Assembly: GCA_900540145.1 (NCBI GenBank)
Contig: UQEW01000013.1
Span: 1-38,824, forward strand
Source of the DNA: an uncultured Eubacteriales bacterium
GTDB taxonomy: Bacteria > Bacillota > Clostridia > Peptostreptococcales > Anaerovoracaceae
Direction of reading: 5' to 3'
Length of the DNA stretch: 38,824 nt
Positions 6,609 through 16,329 of the stretch are shown one piece after another. The position numbers were made by a program, and so were the translations under genes. A model generated the notes under the pieces. The model did not search any database. It was given only the letters and a program-made list of their open reading frames with translations, and was not told where the DNA came from. Position 1 is the first letter of the stretch, and the number at the start of each line of letters is the position of its first letter.

Positions 6609-9600
6609 ATGTTTAAGAAACTTTCAGAAAAACCGGTAGCGGAAGTGCAAAACGAACAAGTGAAAAAGTGGAAAGAGGAAGACCTTCTTAAGCTATGTGT
6701 AGATGCAAGAGAAGGACAGACACCTTTTATATTCTATGAAGGACCTCCGACAGCCAACGGCAAACCGGGTATTCACCACGTAATGGCCAGAACGCTCAAA
6801 GACTCAGTGTGCCGTTACAAGACAATGCAAGGGTATCAAGTCAACAGAAAAGCCGGCTGGGACACTCACGGCCTGCCGGTAGAGATAGAAGTAGAAAAAC
6901 AGCTTAACATGTCAGGCAAGCAGGACATAGAAAAATACGGCATAAAAGAGTTTAACCAAAAATGCCGTGAATCAGTGTTCACTTACACCGGCATGTGGAG
7001 AGAGATGTCGGAGAGGATGGGTTACTTGGTAGACCTGGATCATCCTTACGTGACCTTGGAAAACGATTATATAGAGACAGGCTGGTGGATTCTTAAAAAA
7101 TTCTTTGATGAGGGACTCATCTATGAAGGACATAAAATATTGCCTTACTGTCCTCGCTGCGGAACCGGACTGGCATCCCACGAGGTAGCGCAAGGGTATA
7201 AGATGGTCAAAGTAAATACCTTAACCGTAAAGTTTAAGAGAAAAGACGCGGAAAACGAGTATTTCCTGGCATGGACCACCACTCCTTGGACGCTGGCATC
7301 CAATGTGGCTCTTACCGTTGGACCTGATATAGACTATATCAAAGCACGCATGTTGGAAGGCGAAGAAGAAGGAAACGTATTTTACGTGTCAAAAGCTTTA
7401 GCAGACAAGGTGCTGGGAGCAGGAAAGTATGAAGTAATAGAAGAAATGAAGGGCCAGGCTCTGGAGTACATTGAGTACGAGCAGCTGATGCCTTTTGTGA
7501 AGGCAGATAAAAAAGCGTTCTTTGTAACATGTATGGATTACGTTTCTACAGAAGACGGTACAGGTATCGTTCATACTGCGCCTGCATTCGGTGAAGATGA
7601 CTATCAGTGCGGCCGCAAGTACGATTTGCCGGTGCTTCAGCCTGTAGATGAAAGAGGATGCTATACCGATACGCCATGGAAAGGTCACTTTGTCATGGAA
7701 GATGGTTTGGATGTGGAGATAATCAAGTACCTTGCCAAAGACAACAAGATTTTTGCTAAGGAAAAGATGGAGCACAATTATCCTCATTGCTGGAGATGCG
7801 GAACGCCGCTTGTATATTACGCAAAACCATCATGGTACATCGCCATGAGCAAGCTTAAAGACCAGTTGGTAGCCAATAACGATACAGTAAATTGGTTCCC
7901 GCCTTATGTCGGCGAAAAGAGATTCGGAAACTGGCTGGCAGAAGTAAAAGACTGGGCAATTTCACGTTCCAGATACTGGGGAACACCTATACCTATCTGG
8001 AGATGCGAGTGCGGACATCTGGAGTGCGTAGGCTCAAGAAAAGAACTGGTAGAAAAAGCCATGGAGCCTATAGACGAATCCATAGAACTTCACAGACCTT
8101 ATGTGGATGAAGTGCATATCAAATGTCCTCATTGCGGCAAACCTATGACCAGAATCACGGAAGTAATGGACTGCTGGTTTGACTCGGGAGCCATGCCTTT
8201 TGCCCAGTGGCACTATCCGTTTGAGAACAAAGAAGAAGTGGAAACAAAGCTTTTCCCGGCTGACTTTATCTGCGAGGGAATCGACCAGACCAGAGGTTGG
8301 TTTTATTCACTGATGGCCATTTCCACATTTATCATGGGGAAATCCCCTTACAAGAACGTTCTTGTCAATGACCTCATCCTCGACAAGGAAGGCAAGAAGA
8401 TGTCCAAGTCAAGAGGCAATACGGTTTCGCCGTTTGAACTGTTTGACAAATACGGCGCCGACGCTACCAGATGGTATCTGCTCAGCGTTTCACCGGCTTG
8501 GACTCCTACGAGATTTGATGAAGACGGCCTTATCGATGTAGTGAGCAAGTTCTTCGGAACTTTGAGGAATGTATATAATTTCTTCATATTATATTCAAAT
8601 CAAGACGATATAGATGTGAATAAGCTTGATGTGGCATATGACCAGAGACCTGAGCTGGACAGATGGATATTGAGCAAATATAACCAGCTTATCGCCGACG
8701 TTACGGAATACATGGATCAGTATGATCACATGAAGACTGTGAGAGCCATAAACGATTTTGTCAACGAAGATTTCTCCAACTGGTATATAAGGAGAGCGAG
8801 AAGAAGATTCTATGCCGAACAGATGACCAAAGACAAGGAAAGCGTTTATGCCACTACTTATGAGGTACTGGTCGGAATCACCAAGATGATAGCTCCTATA
8901 GCTCCGTTTATTTCCGACGAAATGTACATCAACCTTACTGGAGAAAAAACCGTTCACACGGCTTATTTCCCTAAGGCGGATATGAGCCTTGTAGATAAAG
9001 GCGTCGAAGAGAGAATGGATTTGGTAAGGACTCTCGTAACGCTGGGAAGAGGAACAAGGGAAAAGGAAAAAATCAAGGTAAGGCAGCCTCTCAGCGAGGT
9101 TCTCGTAGACGGAAAATACGAAGCTCTTATAGGAGACCTTACTCCGCTCATAATGGAAGAGCTTAACGTGAAGAAAGTAGTCTTTGAAAAGGATCTGGAT
9201 AAGTACATGGACTTGTCATTAAAACCTAATTTCAAAGCTGCAGGACCTGTACTAGGCTCTAAGATTAAGGAATTCGGTGCTGCCGTAGCTAAAGCTGACG
9301 CTGCAGAACTTATTGCGGCTATAGAGAAAGACGGTAAGATTACCCTTTCCCTCGGCGGCGAAGACGTACCAATCACAAAGGATTTCTTAGACATAAGGAT
9401 CAGCGCAAAAGAAGGCTTTGCCGTAGGTATGGAAAACAATGTGTTCACGATTTTGGATACAGCTTTAAACGATGACCTGATAGATGAGGGCTTGGCCAGA
9501 GAGATGGTTTCCAAGATTCAGCAGCTGCGTAAGCAGAAAGATTTCGAAATGATGGACAACATTTCCATTGTAGTAGAAGCGGATGAAGCTGTTAAAAAGG

Positions 9601-9725
9601 CAGTGGAAGCTCATAGAGAATATATAATGAAGGAAACATTAGCCCTTTCTCTTGACTTCGGAGATGCTGACGATAAATACGATCTCAACGGGCATAAGAC
9701 CGGCATCCATGTAGAGAGAAAATAA
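6609..9725 (+). CDS. ileS: Isoleucyl-tRNA synthetase, type 2 (IleS2-like)
   Basis: This cytoplasmic enzyme of 1038 residues charges tRNA-Ile with isoleucine. The N-terminal FYEGPPTANGKPGIHHVMAR (HIGH-type motif GIHH at 54-57) has the form seen in type 2, eukaryote-like IleS, rather than the DGPPYANG form of common bacterial type 1. KMSKS is at 597-601. Cys pairs such as CPRCG and HCWRCG lie between the class I motifs, and there is an editing (CP1) domain and a C-terminal anticodon-binding domain. The length fits type 2. AGGAGAGGAG lies before the ATG. Type 2 enzymes are known for low sensitivity to mupirocin; that property is inferred here, not shown. The gene is controlled by the T-box leader upstream. 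Confidence 0.97.
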   Translation: MFKKLSEKPVAEVQNEQVKKWKEEDLLKLCVDAREGQTPFIFYEGPPTANGKPGIHHVMARTLKDSVCRYKTMQGYQVNRKAGWDTHGLPVEIEVEKQLNMSGKQDIEKYGIKEFNQKCRESVFTYTGMWREMSERMGYLVDLDHPYVTLENDYIETGWWILKKFFDEGLIYEGHKILPYCPRCGTGLASHEVAQGYKMVKVNTLTVKFKRKDAENEYFLAWTTTPWTLASNVALTVGPDIDYIKARMLEGEEEGNVFYVSKALADKVLGAGKYEVIEEMKGQALEYIEYEQLMPFVKADKKAFFVTCMDYVSTEDGTGIVHTAPAFGEDDYQCGRKYDLPVLQPVDERGCYTDTPWKGHFVMEDGLDVEIIKYLAKDNKIFAKEKMEHNYPHCWRCGTPLVYYAKPSWYIAMSKLKDQLVANNDTVNWFPPYVGEKRFGNWLAEVKDWAISRSRYWGTPIPIWRCECGHLECVGSRKELVEKAMEPIDESIELHRPYVDEVHIKCPHCGKPMTRITEVMDCWFDSGAMPFAQWHYPFENKEEVETKLFPADFICEGIDQTRGWFYSLMAISTFIMGKSPYKNVLVNDLILDKEGKKMSKSRGNTVSPFELFDKYGADATRWYLLSVSPAWTPTRFDEDGLIDVVSKFFGTLRNVYNFFILYSNQDDIDVNKLDVAYDQRPELDRWILSKYNQLIADVTEYMDQYDHMKTVRAINDFVNEDFSNWYIRRARRRFYAEQMTKDKESVYATTYEVLVGITKMIAPIAPFISDEMYINLTGEKTVHTAYFPKADMSLVDKGVEERMDLVRTLVTLGRGTREKEKIKVRQPLSEVLVDGKYEALIGDLTPLIMEELNVKKVVFEKDLDKYMDLSLKPNFKAAGPVLGSKIKEFGAAVAKADAAELIAAIEKDGKITLSLGGEDVPITKDFLDIRISAKEGFAVGMENNVFTILDTALNDDLIDEGLAREMVSKIQQLRKQKDFEMMDNISIVVEADEAVKKAVEAHREYIMKETLALSLDFGDADDKYDLNGHKTGIHVERK

Positions 9726-9771
9726 GCGGACAACAACCGATTTTAATCGAAATGCAAATTAATGAAGAGGC

Positions 9772-9813
9772 GGAAGATTTTCCATGAAAGTCCATGGAAA
9801 TTTTCCGTTTTTT
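9772..9813 (+). terminator. Intrinsic terminator after ileS
   Basis: GGAAGATTTTCCATG pairs with CATGGAAATTTTCC with one small mismatch around a short loop, followed by GTTTTTTC. It begins 46 bp past the ileS stop codon. Confidence 0.8.
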
Positions 9814-9881
9814 CATTTTGCGAAAGATATTTGGCAATAATTACGACTTTCTTAATAAAAGATTAAAAACCCATATTTAAG

Positions 9882-9911
9882 TTGACGTGTGCTTGTATAT
9901 TGCAGTATACT
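9882..9911 (+). promoter_or_regulatory. Promoter for the two ABC transporter genes
   Basis: TTGACG (9882-9887) and TATACT (9906-9911) are separated by 18 bp. The promoter overlaps a possible GTG start at 9887, which argues that translation begins downstream at 9947. Confidence 0.65.
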
Positions 9912-9946
9912 CTTTTTGTGAAAATTTAAATCAAGAGGGGAACGAC

Positions 9947-12181
9947 ATGCTGAGATTAAAAAACGTATCGAAGTTTTATTACAGCAAGGGTGTAATAGCC
10001 AGCGGATTTTCTAAAGTCAATCTTGAGCTTTCCATGGGAGAGTTTGTGGTTATAACGGGAGAATCGGGAAGCGGCAAATCAACCTTGCTGAATGTGCTTT
10101 CGGGACTGGATACTTATGAAGAAGGCGAGATGTATATAAACGGTCAGGAGACCAGTCATTACAACGAGTCTGACTTTGAAGAGTACCGCCGCCGATATGT
10201 GGGAAATATTTTTCAGAATTTTAATTTGGTTAACAGCTACACAGTTTATCAGAACGTGGAACTGGCTCTTGTTCTCAACGGAGAAAAGAAAAAGGACGTG
10301 AGGAAGAATGTCCTAGACATAATTTCAAAAGTAGGACTTTCTGACTTTGTGAACACCAAATGCTCGAAGCTTTCGGGAGGACAGAAACAGCGAGTGGCTA
10401 TAGCCAGGGCTTTGGCAAAAGAGACGCCTATAATCGTGGCCGACGAGCCTACCGGAAATCTGGACAGCAAATCAGCTGAGGAGGTTATAAGACTTCTCAG
10501 CGAGATTTCAAAAGATAAGCTTGTGATAATCGTGACTCATAACCTGGAGCAAGTGGAACAGTATGCTACCAGACTGATTAAGATGCACGATGGAAAGATA
10601 TTGGAGGACAAAACTCTTAAAGCGCCTGAAACAAAAGACCAAGATGTGAGCAGAGACTTTAAAGACATTACTGTTTCCAACAGGTTTAGGCTGGGAGCGA
10701 GAAATGCTTTTAACATACCTGCTAAGTTCGTATTGATATTTGCTGTGTTTCTTTTCATTTCTTTTGCCGTGGCAGGAACATATTCCTCCTTTGAAAAGAT
10801 GGCATATGAAGAAAGTACTTACGGGTACAGCGAATTTTTCAACGACACATCTGATAACCGCATAGTCATAAATAAGCCTGATAAGGCTGCTATAACAGAG
10901 GATGAATTTAAAGCAATTGAAGCTCTTGACAACGTAGACAAAGTTGTTAAAGACGATACCTTGGTGGATTATACCATGTCCATTGCAGATATGGATTACT
11001 GGTATTATTTTTACGGAAACTTTGCCGATATAAAGGAGTTTGACGGACAGCTTACAGCAGGACGCATGCCGGAAAATCCGGGAGAAATCGTTCTTGAAGG
11101 TTCAGAAGGCGATTATTATCTGGCCAACAATCTGGAAGACGTTCTGAACACTGAATTTTACATGGAAGAATACGATGTAAACGGTGAGCGAGAGGTAGAA
11201 AAACCGCTGAAAATCGTAGGCGTAGTTACCAAGCCTGCAGAAGATTACAGCGGCAGCGACAAATTCTATGTAGGAGAAGATATACTGGAAAAGCTCAGAT
11301 TGGATACAGCTATGCAGAGCAACAACATTAAGACTCTGTTTGACGGACAGTATTATCAGTCTTATTCTGAAGACCCTAATTTCCGTATAACTCCCAATGA
11401 AAACGTTCCGAAAGGAGAGGCTTACGTAAGCAGCAGTCTCAACGATTATACTCAGGACGGTCGCGCTATAGGAAAAGAGATGACCATCAGTGCAGACAGC
11501 ATATATAATCAAGATTCAATGACAGTAACCGTAAGCCAAACATATAACAAGACCAATCTTGAAAGTTTGACCGGCATAGAATATAAAGACACCGGCGACG
11601 GAGCAATATACGTCAATGAAGAGGATTATAACAATCTGATAAATAAAGGGATTTTCCAAAGCTCCGTATATGTGGAAGATGTTAAAAAGCTGGATGAAAC
11701 ATTGGATAGTTTAAATGCCCTTGGCTTTAATGCGCTTCCGATGAGAGATGCCCTTATGCAGGACGGCGGAGAACTGCTGCAGGTAATAAATCTTATGAAG
11801 ACCTTCATGCTGGCCTTCTTGATAATAGCTCTGTTCTTTATTTCATATTTCATCATCAGGATAGTGCTGAAATCAAGGAACGCATATTATACCACCCTGA
11901 GGACGCTGGGTGCTTCCAGGAAAATATCCAAACAGCTTTTGGATATAGAATTGTTCTTAACAGCCACCATAGCATATGCGGCCTTTATGGCGGTGATGGC
12001 TCTCGTATATACAGGTGTGATAACTCAAGTTATGATAGTTGATTTGGCAGGGTACCTTACTGTAGGAAACTATATTTTGATGTATCTGATAATCATAGCT
12101 ATGTCTTATTTGATTTCCCATAGGTTCTCAAGGAAATTGTTTAAGGATTCCGTGATGAACACATACAGAGAGGAGGCGTAG
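9947..12181 (+). CDS. MacB-like ABC transporter, ATPase-permease fusion (first of pair)
   Basis: From the ATG at 9947 (AGAGGGG upstream) the protein has 744 residues. Residues 1-230 are the ATPase: Walker A GESGSGKST (38-46), signature LSGGQ (142-146), Walker B IIVADE (162-167), closest to the LolD/MacB group. One membrane segment lies at 260-278, followed by an external domain of roughly 340 residues and three C-terminal membrane segments with an FtsX-type permease fold. This is the MacB architecture. Such proteins use ATP to drive movement of an external domain, exporting peptides or lipids or acting in antimicrobial peptide defence. The next gene begins 3 bp after the stop. No membrane fusion protein or sensor kinase is adjacent, so the substrate is unknown. 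Confidence 0.9.
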   Translation: MLRLKNVSKFYYSKGVIASGFSKVNLELSMGEFVVITGESGSGKSTLLNVLSGLDTYEEGEMYINGQETSHYNESDFEEYRRRYVGNIFQNFNLVNSYTVYQNVELALVLNGEKKKDVRKNVLDIISKVGLSDFVNTKCSKLSGGQKQRVAIARALAKETPIIVADEPTGNLDSKSAEEVIRLLSEISKDKLVIIVTHNLEQVEQYATRLIKMHDGKILEDKTLKAPETKDQDVSRDFKDITVSNRFRLGARNAFNIPAKFVLIFAVFLFISFAVAGTYSSFEKMAYEESTYGYSEFFNDTSDNRIVINKPDKAAITEDEFKAIEALDNVDKVVKDDTLVDYTMSIADMDYWYYFYGNFADIKEFDGQLTAGRMPENPGEIVLEGSEGDYYLANNLEDVLNTEFYMEEYDVNGEREVEKPLKIVGVVTKPAEDYSGSDKFYVGEDILEKLRLDTAMQSNNIKTLFDGQYYQSYSEDPNFRITPNENVPKGEAYVSSSLNDYTQDGRAIGKEMTISADSIYNQDSMTVTVSQTYNKTNLESLTGIEYKDTGDGAIYVNEEDYNNLINKGIFQSSVYVEDVKKLDETLDSLNALGFNALPMRDALMQDGGELLQVINLMKTFMLAFLIIALFFISYFIIRIVLKSRNAYYTTLRTLGASRKISKQLLDIELFLTATIAYAAFMAVMALVYTGVITQVMIVDLAGYLTVGNYILMYLIIIAMSYLISHRFSRKLFKDSVMNTYREEA

Positions 12182-12184
12182 CAG

Positions 12185-14629
12185 ATGATTAGACTTATAG
12201 GGGTAAATAAATATTTTAATAAAGGTAAAAAAAATCAGATACATGTAATCAATGACACGACTTTGGAGCTGGAAAACAAGGGGCTGGTAGCTCTCCTAGG
12301 ACCTTCCGGCTCAGGAAAGACCACGCTGCTTAACGCCATAGGGGGCTTGGATAAAGTAAATAAAGGCGACATATTCGTAGACGACAAAAAGATAACCGGA
12401 AAGAGTGCGTCTAAGGTAGATGAAATAAGGAATCTCAACATCGGATATATATTCCAGGATTATAAGCTGGTAGATAGCATGACGGTGTATGAGAATGTGG
12501 CCATGGTTTTAAGGATGATAGGCATCAAAGATGAAAGCGAGATAAAGAAGAGATGCGATTATATACTTGAAACTCTGGGCATTTACCGCTACAGAAACAG
12601 AATGGCCGATATGCTCTCAGGCGGTGAGCGGCAGAGAGTGGGCATAGCAAGAGCTATAGCGAAAAATCCGAAGATTATCATCGCTGATGAGCCTACAGGA
12701 AATCTGGACAGCGCCAACACTATAGAAATAATGAACATCATAAAAGCCATTTCCAGAGACCGCTTGGTAGTTTTGGTAACTCACGAAGTGGAATTGGCAA
12801 GATTCTATGCTTCCAGAATTATAGAACTGAAGGACGGAAAGATAACGGCTGATTATGAAAATAAGACAGCAGACAATCTGGACTACAGGCTGGATAATAA
12901 ATTCTATCTGAAAGACTTTGAAAAGCACGAACAGACCCAATGCAAATCAGTCAACCTCGATTTCTACGGCGGAGCGGATGACGAAATCGATTTGGATATA
13001 GTTGTGAAAAACGGCAACATATACATCAAATCAGCAGTAGACCGCAGGATAGAAATCGTAGATTCCAATTCGGCGATAGAATTTGTAGATGATCATTACA
13101 AAGAGATAGATAAGAGCCTATATGAAGAATATAATTTTGATTTTGATAAAATCGTAGACCATGATATCAGAGAAAAATACAGCTCTATAATAGGTTTCTT
13201 CCCATCTCTCGGACGGGGATTTAAGAAGATAGCAGCTTATCCGCTGATGAAAAAACTGCTGCTTATAGGTTTTATGCTAGCCGGAATATTCATAACTTAT
13301 TCTTTAAGCAGCATATACGCCAGCCTTGACGTGCAGGAAAAAGACTTTATTCAAAGCAATAAAGAATATCTGAAGGTAGAAATTCCTAAGGTCGACGCAG
13401 AGGATTATGACAGATATGAGCAGCTGGATTCAGTCAAATATCTTTTTCCGAATTCGTCCAATATAAACATGAACTTCCCGCTTGACTTTTATTACCAGTC
13501 CAGCGGCAATTACAGTCCGGTTTCAGGAGATCTGACGGATATAAACACCATAAGCGATTCAGATTTGATATACGGACGCATGCCTGAAAACAGCCGGGAG
13601 ATTGTGGTGGATAAATTGGCTATAGATAGGATGTTTGACCAGGGCAGAGCTTCTCAGGTGGGCATTACCCAAACAGAACAGATGCTGGGACAAAAGCTTA
13701 CTCTTGATTCTATGGAGGACTTTGTAATCGTTGGAATAACCGACAAGGTACAGCCTCTCATATACGTACAGCCGTCGTTGTTCATAGATATGATATATGC
13801 CAGCGCTGCCGGCGGGGAAGACCAAATGTACCAAGATATGGCGACAGAGGAGCCTGAACAAAAGAACGTGTACAACTATCAGACTTATTCGGGAGATTAT
13901 ACTTTGACGAGAGGAAGACTGCCGGAAAACGATTACGAGACTATAGTGCCTCAGTATAGGTCCCAGGAGATGCCTCTTAATAAAGAAATAGACGTAAAGG
14001 TAAACGGCAAAAAACTCACTGTAGTAGGATACTATGAGAGCACAGAGAATGTAGAAGCTTTCCTTGTAAATCAAAATACCATCAAGTATGCTATCCTTGA
14101 AACAGCAGGAGGGTTTACCATAGCCCCTGCCGACAAAGACGCCGCTATGGCAGAAATGCACTCCATGGGATTGGATGTACAGTCTGCATATGAAAGCGAG
14201 AAACAGACTTATATCGAGGACAGAAGCGATTCAACCAGAAGCACCATAATCGTCGGCCTTGTAATGCTGGCCATTTCTCTCATAGAAATATTGCTGATGA
14301 CTCGCTCATCCTTCCTTTCAAGGATAAAGGAAGTAGGCATATACAGGGCTATAGGAGTCAAGAAGACAGACATATATAAGATGTTCTTAGGAGAAATTTT
14401 CGCCATAACTACTGTAAGCAGTTTGGTAGGTATAGGAATAATGTCGTACATTCTTTACCATATATGCCAGATAGAATTTTTGACTTCCATGTTTGCGCTG
14501 AACCCGGTAGTTGTAGGAGGAGCCATATTGATAGTATATGTGTTTAACTCCATAGTAGGTCTTATACCTGTATTCAACACCATGAGAAAAACGCCTGCGG
14601 CTATATTGGCAAGGCATGATGTGGATTAA
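12185..14629 (+). CDS. MacB-like ABC transporter, ATPase-permease fusion (second of pair)
   Basis: The protein has 814 residues and the same architecture as its upstream neighbour. The ATPase has Walker A GPSGSGKT (39-46), signature LSGGE (144-148) and Walker B IIIADE (164-169). One membrane segment lies near 353-378, followed by a large external domain (about 380-680) and three C-terminal membrane segments (about 686-800). An insert of about 120 residues between ATPase and first membrane segment is acidic and absent from the first gene. The ribosome binding site GAGGAGG lies in the end of the preceding gene, and the 3-bp gap points to one mRNA. The two proteins probably form a heterodimer. 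Substrate unknown. Confidence 0.9.
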   Translation: MIRLIGVNKYFNKGKKNQIHVINDTTLELENKGLVALLGPSGSGKTTLLNAIGGLDKVNKGDIFVDDKKITGKSASKVDEIRNLNIGYIFQDYKLVDSMTVYENVAMVLRMIGIKDESEIKKRCDYILETLGIYRYRNRMADMLSGGERQRVGIARAIAKNPKIIIADEPTGNLDSANTIEIMNIIKAISRDRLVVLVTHEVELARFYASRIIELKDGKITADYENKTADNLDYRLDNKFYLKDFEKHEQTQCKSVNLDFYGGADDEIDLDIVVKNGNIYIKSAVDRRIEIVDSNSAIEFVDDHYKEIDKSLYEEYNFDFDKIVDHDIREKYSSIIGFFPSLGRGFKKIAAYPLMKKLLLIGFMLAGIFITYSLSSIYASLDVQEKDFIQSNKEYLKVEIPKVDAEDYDRYEQLDSVKYLFPNSSNINMNFPLDFYYQSSGNYSPVSGDLTDINTISDSDLIYGRMPENSREIVVDKLAIDRMFDQGRASQVGITQTEQMLGQKLTLDSMEDFVIVGITDKVQPLIYVQPSLFIDMIYASAAGGEDQMYQDMATEEPEQKNVYNYQTYSGDYTLTRGRLPENDYETIVPQYRSQEMPLNKEIDVKVNGKKLTVVGYYESTENVEAFLVNQNTIKYAILETAGGFTIAPADKDAAMAEMHSMGLDVQSAYESEKQTYIEDRSDSTRSTIIVGLVMLAISLIEILLMTRSSFLSRIKEVGIYRAIGVKKTDIYKMFLGEIFAITTVSSLVGIGIMSYILYHICQIEFLTSMFALNPVVVGGAILIVYVFNSIVGLIPVFNTMRKTPAAILARHDVD

Positions 14630-14654
14630 GCTTTAGAAATGGACAGAATGAATT

Positions 14655-15680
14655 ATGAAGAATTTAAAAGATTTACAACTTGATGAACTGGAACAGCTGA
14701 TGGTTTCGTTGGGAGAAGCCAAATTCAGGGCCAAACAGATTTTCGGCTGGCTCTATAGCGGCTCTGAAACTTTTGAAGATATGTCCAACATCCCGGCCGC
14801 GCTGAAACGAAAGCTGCAGGATGCAGGCTGGGGAACGGGAAGCTTTAAGGCTGAAAAAATACAAGTATCAAAGTTTGACGGCACCCGCAAGTATCTTTTC
14901 AGGCTGGAGGATGGCAACGCCATAGAAAGCGTATTTATGAAATACAAATATGGAAACACAGTGTGTGTTTCGTCTCAAGCAGGATGTCGGATGGGATGTC
15001 GCTTTTGCGCTTCTACCATAGGTGGATTGAGCCGTAATTTGACGCCGGGAGAAATTTCCGAGCAGATACTGGCAGCAGAGCGGGACACAGGTAAGCCTGT
15101 GAATCATGTGGTAGTTATGGGAACGGGGGAACCTTTTGATAATTACGATAACCTTTCGAAATTTATAAAGATAATCAACGATAAGGACGGACGGAATATG
15201 GGAATGAGAAATATTACCGTATCCACTTGCGGATTAGTTCCTATGATAGATAAGTTCGGAAAGGACTTTCCTCAGGTAAATCTGGCAATTTCTCTTCATG
15301 CTCCCAACGATCAGATACGCAGCAAGATGATGCCCATAAATAATAAATATCATATTGGAGAGCTTATAGCTGCATGCAGGAAGTATGCACAGCTTACATC
15401 AAGAAGAGTAACTTTTGAATATACTTTAGTAAAGGGCGTCAATGATTCTGTTGCTCACGCTCTTGAACTGGCAGAACTTTTGAGAGGAATGCTTTGTCAC
15501 GTGAATCTCATCCCGTTGAATAAGGTTGAAGAGACCGGGCTTGATACGACTTCCAGAGAAGCTGCTGAAAAGTTCTTGGAGGTACTTACCGACAAGGGTA
15601 TACCGGCAACCATAAGACGTGAAATGGGAGGAGATATTGATGGCGCTTGCGGACAGCTAAGACTGGGAGGAAAAAAATAA
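14655..15680 (+). CDS. rlmN: 23S rRNA (adenine2503-C2)-methyltransferase RlmN, radical SAM
   Basis: The 341-residue length is typical. The radical SAM cluster motif is CRMGCRFC (cysteines 111, 115, 118). The C-terminal DGACGQLRLGG holds Cys332, expected to form the methyl-transfer intermediate. GEPFDNYDN and ISLHAPNDQIRSKMMPINNKY are further family segments. RlmN methylates C2 of A2503 in 23S rRNA and, in some bacteria, A37 of tRNAs. The start ATG at 14655 has a weak ribosome binding site. The gene starts 25 bp after the second ABC transporter gene with no terminator between, so read-through from that operon is likely. It lacks the features expected of the related resistance enzyme Cfr, but that distinction was judged by eye only. 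Confidence 0.95.
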   Translation: MKNLKDLQLDELEQLMVSLGEAKFRAKQIFGWLYSGSETFEDMSNIPAALKRKLQDAGWGTGSFKAEKIQVSKFDGTRKYLFRLEDGNAIESVFMKYKYGNTVCVSSQAGCRMGCRFCASTIGGLSRNLTPGEISEQILAAERDTGKPVNHVVVMGTGEPFDNYDNLSKFIKIINDKDGRNMGMRNITVSTCGLVPMIDKFGKDFPQVNLAISLHAPNDQIRSKMMPINNKYHIGELIAACRKYAQLTSRRVTFEYTLVKGVNDSVAHALELAELLRGMLCHVNLIPLNKVEETGLDTTSREAAEKFLEVLTDKGIPATIRREMGGDIDGACGQLRLGGKK

Positions 15681-15687
15681 ATTCCCA

Positions 15688-15716
15688 TTGAAAAGCGCAA
15701 GTGGTTATTGTATAAT
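15688..15716 (+). promoter_or_regulatory. Promoter of the small P-loop protein gene
   Basis: TTGAAA (15688-15693) and a perfect TATAAT (15711-15716) are separated by 17 bp. The gene starts at 15774 after AGGAGG. Confidence 0.75.
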
Positions 15717-15773
15717 AACTAAAACAGAATATTGAATACAATATGAGCAAAATTTATTTAGGAGGCGATAACC

Positions 15774-16196
15774 ATGGTTAAATTATTAGTGGGACACAAA
15801 GGCAGCGGCAAGACCAAACAGATGATAGACCTTGCCAATGAATCTGTAGAAAGCAGCAAAGGAAGTGTCATATTCATCAACAAGAATCACAGATTGATGT
15901 ATGACCTTAGATATAAAATAAGAGTGATCTGCATGGAGGATTTTGAACATATAACAAACTGTGACGAATACATCGGATTCCTGTATGGTATAATCAGTCT
16001 CGACCATGACATCGAGACCATATACATAGACAGCATACTCAAACATGCGGATTTTTCGTTGGGCGACCTGCCTGAGTTTGTTGAAAGGCTCAAAGATATA
16101 TCCAAAAACTATGGTATGGACTTTGTCGTAAGTCTCAGCGCCGAAAAGGAAGAAATGATAGGCGTTAACTTTGATGATTGTGAGATCCTTAACTGA
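15774..16196 (+). CDS. Small P-loop NTPase-like protein of unknown function
   Basis: This 140-residue protein starts at ATG 15774 after a strong AGGAGG. The N-terminus VGHKGSGKTKQM is a clear Walker A motif (7-14). IETIYIDSIL near residues 82-91 is hydrophobic with an acidic end and could serve as Walker B. No membrane segment or signal peptide is visible. Similar short proteins in Clostridia are often labelled PilT or ATP-binding protein, but I see no conserved secretion-ATPase motifs, so that label is not supported. It has its own promoter and is followed by a hairpin, so it is probably a single-gene unit. Confidence 0.75.
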   Translation: MVKLLVGHKGSGKTKQMIDLANESVESSKGSVIFINKNHRLMYDLRYKIRVICMEDFEHITNCDEYIGFLYGIISLDHDIETIYIDSILKHADFSLGDLPEFVERLKDISKNYGMDFVVSLSAEKEEMIGVNFDDCEILN

Positions 16197-16248
16197 TAGA
16201 TACTCATATTATTAAACCGATAAATTTGCTTTGAAAATATAAAAACAT

Positions 16249-16280
16249 CAAGGCGGTGACTCTCACCGCCTTGCGATTTT
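16249..16280 (+). terminator. Strong 11-bp hairpin, likely terminator
   Basis: CAAGGCGGTGA (16249-16259) pairs perfectly with TCACCGCCTTG (16263-16273) around a 3-nt loop, followed by CGATTTT. It lies 52 bp past the P-loop gene. Confidence 0.7.
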
Positions 16281-16329
16281 GCAGATAAACCCGGAAAATA
16301 GACGTTATTCTGGGTTTTTAAGTATTAAA

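Noticed and set aside
9887..9946. Upstream GTG start for the first ABC fusion
   Set aside because: It overlaps the promoter, lacks a ribosome binding site and adds residues not typical of the ATPase domain; ATG 9947 has AGAGGGG.
15774..16196. PilT-type motility ATPase label for the P-loop protein
   Set aside because: At 140 residues it has only a Walker A motif and none of the other secretion-ATPase boxes.
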